The notes under the pieces are model-generated. The model was given only the letters and a program-made list of their open reading frames with translations, was not told the DNA's origin and ran no database searches. A DNA stretch of 5,251 nt. Origin: Acidobacteriaceae bacterium. GTDB lineage: Bacteria > Acidobacteriota > Terriglobia > Bryobacterales > Bryobacteraceae. Each line of letters opens with the position of its first letter. Within the stretch, counting starts at the first letter, position 1. Where the stretch lies: assembly GCA_019244945.1 (NCBI GenBank), contig JAFASD010000394.1:1-5251 (forward strand), in the 5' to 3' direction. A program made the position numbers and the translations under genes. Positions 1-4,011 of this stretch are shown piece after piece.

Positions 1-819
1 GAAGGCCTGTAAACGCGAGAAGCCGGCATTAAGTATCTGGCCCTGTGTCGGCTGCGAAGTGTAGACGGTCGGATCTCCCGAAATGACCCAGGCCTGGCTG
101 TAAACCGCAACATCCAGATGCATGTCGGGTCCGGGATCCTTCGTGCCCGTCGCCACATTGTGAACAATGAAGCCGAGATCATGCGGGCTCGACTTCAACT
201 TCACGTCATAAAACGCGCCATACGAATCAAAACCGGTAGCAAAGGTCGGACCTTCGTTGAAGTTATCCGTCGGTTCTTCTGTGTCATTGAACGAATAGAC
301 GGTCCAGTTTGTGAAGTTACTATCTGGCCGGTAATAATGAATCCGTGCATAACCGGGTTCTAACGTGGAAGGCTCCGGTTTCATCGGCTTACTGGTATAG
401 AGAGCGTCAACTCCGGAGAGAGCCCAATACTCGATGCCTTCCGCCGATGGATCGACGAACTCATTCGGTCCCGGGTCCTTGACGTCACCTCCTGGCGCCG
501 TGGGATCGTGGATGATGATTCCAACATTCTGCGCATTCACGATGATCCCGACATCGAAATAAACGCCGAAATCGTCCGTGCCCGAAATTTGAACGGGACC
601 CGTACCGTAACCGCCGGTATTCTCGGTCGTATCGTCGAACGCGTACACCGTCCAGCCTGTATATTTGCCGGCCGGCCGGTGATAGTGAATACGGATGTGG
701 TTAGCCGGAATAGACGTGTCGGCTCCGGCGACGGCGGGAATTAGCAGACATCCGCTCAGGAGAAGAGCGGCAATCGGAAACGCACTCGTGCGGCAGCGAA
801 AAGTGTTTCGTGTAAGCAT
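1..819 (-). CDS. Secreted pullulanase-type enzyme, N-terminal part with two PUD (CBM41-like) domains; cut by left edge
   Basis: The visible 273 residues begin with a signal sequence (positive n-region, then a hydrophobic stretch from about residue 13 to 33). Two homologous domains follow, at about 41-143 and 157-257. Both have the PUD (PF03714) pattern: an opening IRIHYHRP or RIHYYRP, then W-T-V-Y-x-F, D-D-x-G or D-S-Y-G, an aliphatic strand ending in H-D or H-N, D-P-G-P, and a closing LYTSKP or VYTSQP. These beta-sandwich modules bind alpha-glucans at the front of pullulanases (type I or pullulanase-type alpha-1,6-glucosidases, GH13). The frame is open to base 1, so the catalytic domain, if present, lies outside; that it is GH13 is inferred. 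The ATG at 819 is supported by GAGG 7 nt upstream. The signal region contains LSGC (residues 21-24), a lipobox-like motif, but also AVAGA at 29-33, so SPII and SPI cleavage are both possible. The protein probably debranches starch, glycogen or pullulan in the periplasm or at the surface. Confidence 0.86.
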   Translation of the reverse strand, partial: MLTRNTFRCRTSAFPIAALLLSGCLLIPAVAGADTSIPANHIRIHYHRPAGKYTGWTVYAFDDTTENTGGYGTGPVQISGTDDFGVYFDVGIIVNAQNVGIIIHDPTAPGGDVKDPGPNEFVDPSAEGIEYWALSGVDALYTSKPMKPEPSTLEPGYARIHYYRPDSNFTNWTVYSFNDTEEPTDNFNEGPTFATGFDSYGAFYDVKLKSSPHDLGFIVHNVATGTKDPGPDMHLDVAVYSQAWVISGDPTVYTSQPTQGQILNAGFSRLQAF

Positions 820-826
820 GAACAGG

Positions 827-830
827 CCTC
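827..830 (-). promoter_or_regulatory. Ribosome binding site of the pullulanase-type gene
   Basis: GAGG on the minus strand with a 7-nt spacer to the ATG at 819-817. It supports this start. No other ATG in this frame has a better placed Shine-Dalgarno and still keeps the whole signal sequence. Confidence 0.6.
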
Positions 831-844
831 GGAAAGGAGATCCT

Positions 845-907
845 TTGAAGCCTATCACGCTATAGTCGCCGCAATACTTAGCAGCGATACACCGATGTCA
901 ATACCGA
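845..907 (-). pseudogene. Relic of a glucoamylase-family gene (3' end plus downstream flank)
   Basis: This spacer segment matches the intact glucoamylase-family gene in the same orientation in three collinear blocks. Bases 872-907 match 2614-2649 with 32 of 36 identical. Bases 858-872 match 2472-2486 with 14 of 15 identical. Bases 845-855 match 2450-2460 with 9 of 11 identical. About 127 bp of the intact gene are missing between the first two blocks and about 9 bp between the last two. The 36-nt block reads GIDIGVSLLSI on the minus strand against GIDIGISLLSI in the intact protein. Three of its four mismatches are at third codon positions, giving two synonymous changes and one Val/Ile change. 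That pattern points to divergence as a coding gene before decay. In frame, the relic runs into a TGA (856-854) shortly after the junction. The 15-nt block covers the last codons and stop of the intact gene. No functional product is expected. A recent copy is less likely than an old paralogue, given the coding-like differences. Confidence 0.72.
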
Positions 908-936
908 ATAACTGAACAAGCTAGCACCGTTGGCGA

Positions 937-1446
937 TCACCTCGCTCGCTGAACGGCTGCTACCAGAGCTGGATACGGATTGATGGCCTTTCCACGCCAC
1001 CATTGTTTTTCTGGTCCTAATTCGAAAACCGCAAAGTGCAGATGAGGAGTCCGCTGATCTGCATTCCCGGTTGATCCAACGAAACCGATCACGTCTCCCG
1101 GCTGGACTCGCATTCCCTCGCGCAAATTGTCAGCGTACCGGTCCAGGTGAGCGTAATAGTAGCAATACACACCCGCTTCGTCGAATTGATAGATGGTGTT
1201 CCCGCCGGGTTTGCTCAGGAACAGCTTGCGGATTGTCCCCGAAACTACCGCGCGGATGAGGGTACCTTTGGGGGCAATGATGTCGATCGCCTCATGTGTA
1301 TGTCCGTTATGAACTTCTTCAAACGTATCCTTGAGATCGGAGAGCTGCAGACCCTGAATGGGCAGGGTTAACTCAGGAAGTGACTGGGCCGAAGCCAGCG
1401 CGGCGCAGAGAGCCAAAATGCCGCTCAGGCAAGCCAAGCTTCGCAA
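937..1446 (-). CDS. Secreted M23 (lysostaphin/LytM-type) metallopeptidase
   Basis: A 169-residue protein with a signal peptide (hydrophobic from about residue 4, likely cleavage after ALASA at 16-20). The rest is one compact M23 fold. All signature residues are visible: H51 and D55 in HEAID (the HxxxD zinc ligands), H100 in YYAHLD, and H135 and H137 in HLHF (HxH, the last a zinc ligand). The glycine-rich GDVIGFVGSTG run at 117-127 is typical of the family. M23 enzymes cut peptide cross-links in peptidoglycan; the exact bond here is unknown. The protein has no LysM, SH3 or coiled-coil part, so it is a minimal periplasmic form. The start is TTG at 1446: GAGGAG lies 6 nt upstream inside the end of the transpeptidase gene, only 3 nt separate the transpeptidase stop from this start, and the signal peptide begins directly. 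Operon membership and translational coupling with the transpeptidase are likely. Confidence 0.92.
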   Translation of the reverse strand: MRSLACLSGILALCAALASAQSLPELTLPIQGLQLSDLKDTFEEVHNGHTHEAIDIIAPKGTLIRAVVSGTIRKLFLSKPGGNTIYQFDEAGVYCYYYAHLDRYADNLREGMRVQPGDVIGFVGSTGNADQRTPHLHFAVFELGPEKQWWRGKAINPYPALVAAVQRAR

Positions 1447-1449
1447 ACT

Positions 1450-2397
1450 TTACTCCTCGAGAATGGCCGGAGTGCCGCGCCGGACCATATGGGAAAGATC
1501 ATCGGCATCCCAGTTCGTCAGCCGAATACAGCCATACGAGTCATCGTGCCGGATATGGCCCGGATCGGGAGTTCCATGAATTCCGTAATGCTTTTTCGAA
1601 AGTCCCATCCAGACCACGCCGGCGGGATTATTCGGACCCGGCGGGAGCTTGGCCTTTGCCTCATCGGGGCTCGCGTTCCAATAATGCGCCGGATCGTAAT
1701 AGAACCAGGGGTAATGCTGGACAATCGTGATGATCCAGTGACCGATCGGCAGGGGATCGTGCTCGCCACCGAGGGTTGCCGGATACTGCGCCAAGACTTG
1801 GTCGCGCGGGCCATATGCGGTTACGGTCCGTTTGGATTTTGAGACCACTACGCGCACCGCCCGGTGGGGCAGGCCTCGCCGGACATTCGGAACCTGGATC
1901 CGTTCTCCGGCGCGATGCAGGCTCTTGCCGGGATTTAACTCCGCGAGTAGTTTTGGCGAGATATGGAATTTCTCGCCGAGTTCTTCTTCCGGTGATTCGT
2001 ACCCGAGCCATTTCCTCTGTGCCCGTTGCTCGACATCGGAAGGAACTGGTTCGAACGGACCTTTCAGATCGGCCCTCGTGATTGTGTAGCTCATCAGCAA
2101 GGGCCGCGTGTCTGCGTTGAGCAGCTTCCACGTGTCTGCATCGACGGTGCCGGTCACCTTCAGACCATGCCTCTCCTGAAAGCCAGTGATGGCGATTCCC
2201 AGGTCGTCTCCATAGCGGGCATCAATTTCGCCCGGGGAGAATCTGGCTCGATCCAGCAGGATCTGCGCTCGCATCACCTGGCGGCCGGTCGCCCCAGGCG
2301 CCACGATTTCCGTCCGTGGTCCTGATTGGCTTTCGGGAACCAGGTGTGCTGCCCGGAGAACGAAAGCTATCGCTAGCATGGGTGGAACCACCACCAT
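1450..2397 (-). CDS. L,D-transpeptidase (YkuD family) with peptidoglycan-binding and LysM-like regions
   Basis: The protein has 315 residues from the ATG at 2397. An N-terminal hydrophobic stretch (about 2-19) should act as signal or anchor, although it lacks the usual basic n-region. A PF01471-type peptidoglycan-binding domain spans about 36-94 (GDDLGIAITGFQ..HGLKVTG..DADTWKLL). A LysM-like segment follows at about 132-171 (YESPEEELGEKFHISPKLLAELNPG, ending RIQVPNV, written here in two parts of the run). The YkuD catalytic domain (PF03734) occupies about 178-315, with H274 in the HGT motif and S287, G289, C290 and R292 in SYGCIR. The active-site Cys attacks tetrapeptide stems to make 3-3 cross-links or attach proteins to peptidoglycan in the periplasm. 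A GTG at 2400 is one codon earlier; AGGTG 7 nt before the ATG (4 nt before the GTG) favours the ATG. The M23 hydrolase follows at once, so the pair probably remodels the wall together. An in-frame TAA just upstream excludes a longer start. Confidence 0.95.
   Translation of the reverse strand: MVVVPPMLAIAFVLRAAHLVPESQSGPRTEIVAPGATGRQVMRAQILLDRARFSPGEIDARYGDDLGIAITGFQERHGLKVTGTVDADTWKLLNADTRPLLMSYTITRADLKGPFEPVPSDVEQRAQRKWLGYESPEEELGEKFHISPKLLAELNPGKSLHRAGERIQVPNVRRGLPHRAVRVVVSKSKRTVTAYGPRDQVLAQYPATLGGEHDPLPIGHWIITIVQHYPWFYYDPAHYWNASPDEAKAKLPPGPNNPAGVVWMGLSKKHYGIHGTPDPGHIRHDDSYGCIRLTNWDADDLSHMVRRGTPAILEE
1453..1458 (-). promoter_or_regulatory. Ribosome binding site of the M23 gene, inside the transpeptidase C-terminal codons
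   Basis: GAGGAG on the minus strand also forms the last two Glu codons of the transpeptidase. It is followed by TAAAGT (which includes the transpeptidase stop) and then the TTG start, a 6-nt spacer. The strong site decides the unusual TTG start and implies coupled translation of the two genes. Confidence 0.75.
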
Positions 2398-2404
2398 CAC
2401 TGGA

Positions 2405-2409
2405 CACCT
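2405..2409 (-). promoter_or_regulatory. Ribosome binding site of the L,D-transpeptidase gene
   Basis: AGGTG on the minus strand, 7 nt before the ATG at 2397-2395 and 4 nt before the alternative GTG at 2400-2398. The spacing favours the ATG. The site lies in a 73-nt spacer after the glucoamylase-family stop, in which I see no clear terminator or promoter, so read-through from the upstream gene is possible. Confidence 0.5.
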
Positions 2410-2473
2410 GGTAGCTTACTGCCGATCATAAACAGCGGGCATCGGGTGGTTGGCGCCTATGTCGCGTAAATCG

Positions 2474-3838
2474 CTATAATCGCCGCGCTCCGGTCTTTAC
2501 TTCCCGCAGTCGTATTCCAGGTGTCGCAAAACGGAAGCCGACGCGCTCCATACCCGTCTGGATGTACGGATTCCGCATGAACCAGCGCCAAACATTGCCG
2601 GTGAGCAGATTTTCAATGCTTAGCAGCGAGATGCCGATGTCAATACCGACTACATCCTGATCCACCCACAGCTTCTCGTCTCCCCAATTCGGATTGAAAG
2701 CATCGGTGAATCCATAGCGCTGATAAATCTTTTCTCCATAGACCTTCTGCATCTCGCGAAGCACGGGCAGACAAATCTCGGGCGCGAACATCAGCGATCC
2801 CGCCGCGGCGCATGGAACCAGTGTGCCGTTAATTGGACTTCCGAAAGTGGTTCCACCCCAATTGATGTACCCCACCGGACTGTCGGAAACCGTAACGCCC
2901 CACATGTTCGGCCCGAAATCCGAATACCTCGATTGCAGGCTGATGCAAAAATCGCGATGCGCATAGGTAGCGATGATCGAGTTCCGGAAGTAGTTGAGGT
3001 AAGAGGGATCGCCGTCTTCCTGATGGCGAAAGTCGACCCAGGCGTGCGAGAACTGGTGCGTGAAGAGCGGACCGCCACTGACGAAGCTCCAGCGCTCGTA
3101 ATGGACCTCAGGACGCGACCAGGCATACCAGCTCTCCGGGGAGATGGGATGGCGCGTCGAGCCAATCCCCAGCAGGTACAGGATAGAGGCCTCGCTATAA
3201 ACGCCCCACCGGGCAGAAAGGAATCCTGACCCGGGCAGCACGCCATGGCACAGGATCAGGGGATTGCCGTCGAGCATCCAGGTGAAGTCGACCCGTTCGA
3301 AAATCTCTTTCGCCAGCAATTGAATTTCGCGATCCCCTGAAAAATACCCTGCCGCAGTCAAAGCGCCCGCGAGCAGCAGGCCCGTATCAATGCTCGAAAT
3401 CTCAGACTTTAGCCTGCGCGCGCCGGTGCTGGCATCCATGAAATGGTAGTACCAGCCGTGATCGTGGAAGGCATGCGCCCAGAAGTAATTGAGCGTTGTC
3501 AGCACGCGAGCGCGAACCTGTGCTTTCGGCACCCAGCCCCGGTTCGCCGCGATGCACAGCGCCGTCAACCCAAATCCAGTTGCGGCCGTGCTGCCTATGT
3601 TATTAAAGCGGGACCCATCCGTCCTGGCCCGATCGAGCACAATTCCGGTGTGCTGATCCGCCTGCTCCCAGAAGTAGCGAAAGCAGCGTTTCGCATAGTC
3701 CTCCAGGAACTGGCGATCGCCTTGGTTGAGAGGAGCCGCCGGGACTTCCGGCACCGTTGGAGAAGCACTCCGAGCGCTCCGCGCCAGCAGAGTTGCGCCA
3801 GCGGCTGAACAAAGAAACTCGCGGCGCGAGAAGCGCAT
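2474..3838 (-). CDS. Tat-exported glucoamylase-family protein (PF10091, GH144-like)
   Basis: The 454-residue protein opens with a Tat signal (S-R-R-E-F-L at 4-9, then a modest hydrophobic run with Ala and Leu), so it should be exported folded. The mature part is an alpha-helical toroid-type protein. Recognisable family segments are FRYFWEQ (53-59), DRARTDGS (69-76), SSIDTGLLLAG (148-158), SEAS (215-218), FTHQFSHAWVDFR (259-271), AAAGSLMFAPE (344-354), YGFTDAFNPNW (375-385) and GIDIGISLLSIEN (398-410). The family includes GH144 endo-beta-1,2-glucanases; the older name glucoamylase does not prove starch cleavage, so the substrate is open. As I recall it, the last motif usually has GIDQGP; here it is GIDIGI. 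A GTG 12 nt earlier (3850) is a possible start, but GGTGA sits 8 nt before the ATG at 3838 and a short n-region suits a Tat signal. It follows an Oar-type receptor gene, suggesting a role in surface glucan use. Confidence 0.93.
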   Translation of the reverse strand: MRFSRREFLCSAAGATLLARSARSASPTVPEVPAAPLNQGDRQFLEDYAKRCFRYFWEQADQHTGIVLDRARTDGSRFNNIGSTAATGFGLTALCIAANRGWVPKAQVRARVLTTLNYFWAHAFHDHGWYYHFMDASTGARRLKSEISSIDTGLLLAGALTAAGYFSGDREIQLLAKEIFERVDFTWMLDGNPLILCHGVLPGSGFLSARWGVYSEASILYLLGIGSTRHPISPESWYAWSRPEVHYERWSFVSGGPLFTHQFSHAWVDFRHQEDGDPSYLNYFRNSIIATYAHRDFCISLQSRYSDFGPNMWGVTVSDSPVGYINWGGTTFGSPINGTLVPCAAAGSLMFAPEICLPVLREMQKVYGEKIYQRYGFTDAFNPNWGDEKLWVDQDVVGIDIGISLLSIENLLTGNVWRWFMRNPYIQTGMERVGFRFATPGIRLREVKTGARRL

Positions 3839-3846
3839 GAATCCAG

Positions 3847-3851
3847 TCACC
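3847..3851 (-). promoter_or_regulatory. Ribosome binding site choosing the ATG start of the glucoamylase-family gene
   Basis: GGTGA on the minus strand lies 8 nt before the ATG at 3838-3836. The alternative GTG start (3850-3848) lies inside this site and has no comparable purine-rich element at proper spacing, only a GGATCGG stretch directly next to it. This is why the shorter Tat-signal form was chosen. Confidence 0.5.
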
Positions 3852-3865
3852 CGATCCGCATTTTC

Positions 3866-3898
3866 ATCTTACGGTGAGTTTTCGACTCAGAGCAAGAT
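3866..3898 (-). other. Nested two-stem hairpin in the leader of the glucoamylase-family gene
   Basis: On the plus strand ATCTT (3866-3870) pairs with AAGAT (3894-3898), and inside it TGAGT (3875-3879) pairs with ACTCA (3885-3889). A symmetrical 4 by 4 internal loop separates the stems, and the apical loop is 5 nt. It lies 28-60 nt before the ATG. If transcription starts upstream, this would be a leader RNA hairpin. The short stems make a chance match possible. Confidence 0.3.
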
Positions 3899-3926
3899 GT
3901 TACGGTACTTGCAACTTGGATTCCAA
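3897..3926 (-). promoter_or_regulatory. Weak sigma70-like promoter candidate for the glucoamylase-family gene
   Basis: On the minus strand TTGGAA (3926-3921) and TAACAT (3902-3897) are separated by 18 nt, each matching 4 of 6 consensus bases. The pair lies about 60-90 nt before the ATG, in the only spacer before this gene. Short degenerate matches like this are common by chance, so this is a candidate only. Confidence 0.25.
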
Positions 3927-3929
3927 GTT
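3913..3929. promoter_or_regulatory. 17-bp palindrome, operator candidate
   Basis: AACTTGGATTCCAAGTT consists of two perfect 8-base inverted arms around one central base. It overlaps the -35-like hexamer of the candidate promoter, which is where a dimeric repressor would act. Helix-turn-helix sugar regulators often bind symmetric sites of this size, but no regulator gene is in the window to link it to. The symmetry is seen directly; the operator role is inferred. Confidence 0.4.
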
Positions 3930-3940
3930 AGCGATCCGGT

Positions 3941-3960
3941 CTGATGCCACGGGCATTCAG
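3941..3960 (-). other. Stem-loop downstream of the Oar-like receptor gene
   Basis: CTGATGCC (3941-3948) pairs with GGCA (3952-3955) and TCAG (3957-3960), leaving one bulged T and a 3-nt loop. It follows the stronger hairpin at 3977-4002 in the direction of transcription. Neither has a U-rich tail, so it may help stabilise the mRNA end or assist termination, but it is not a classical intrinsic terminator. Confidence 0.35.
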
Positions 3961-3976
3961 TACTACTCCCAATGGG

Positions 3977-4002
3977 GTATGCCGGCCCGAAAGTCGGCAT
4001 AC
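3977..4002 (-). terminator. Hairpin just after the Oar-like receptor stop, possible terminator
   Basis: A perfect 8-bp stem, GTATGCCG (3977-3984) with CGGCATAC (3995-4002), encloses a 10-nt loop. It begins 9 nt after the receptor stop codon, the usual place for a transcript end. There is no T-run after it in the minus direction, which counts against a simple Rho-independent terminator. An mRNA 3'-end stabiliser is the alternative. Confidence 0.42.
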
Positions 4003-4011
4003 ACTGGGCGA

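Noticed and set aside
118..744. Plus-strand open frames of about 80 codons over the left part
   Set aside because: They lie opposite the pullulanase-type gene, whose minus-strand frame has clear PUD repeats. The plus-strand translations show no recognisable domain.
835..848. Inverted repeat AAAGGA / TCCTTT before the pullulanase start
   Set aside because: The arms are separated by only two bases, so no RNA hairpin can form as written. It may simply reflect purine-rich leader DNA near the ribosome binding site.
908..936. Extension of the relic match towards the M23 gene
   Set aside because: A few short words (CAG, AGCT) can be aligned with 2650-2675 if several indels are allowed, but this is no better than chance, so the relic was ended at 907.
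1489..2325. Long open frames on both strands in other frames over the transpeptidase gene
   Set aside because: The YkuD motif with HGT and SYGCIR, and the peptidoglycan-binding region, are all in one minus-strand frame. The others are high-GC shadows.
2475..2480. Perfect TATAAT on the plus strand
   Set aside because: It lies over the stop region of the minus-strand glucoamylase-family gene, the -35 position 17 nt upstream is GC-rich with no match, and no plus-strand gene follows. The same area in the relic reads TATAGT, which fits coding ancestry better.
2791..3808. Open frames of up to about 150 codons inside the glucoamylase-family gene
   Set aside because: They have no family similarity and biased composition (Arg, Ser, Pro rich), as expected for out-of-frame reads of a GC-rich gene.
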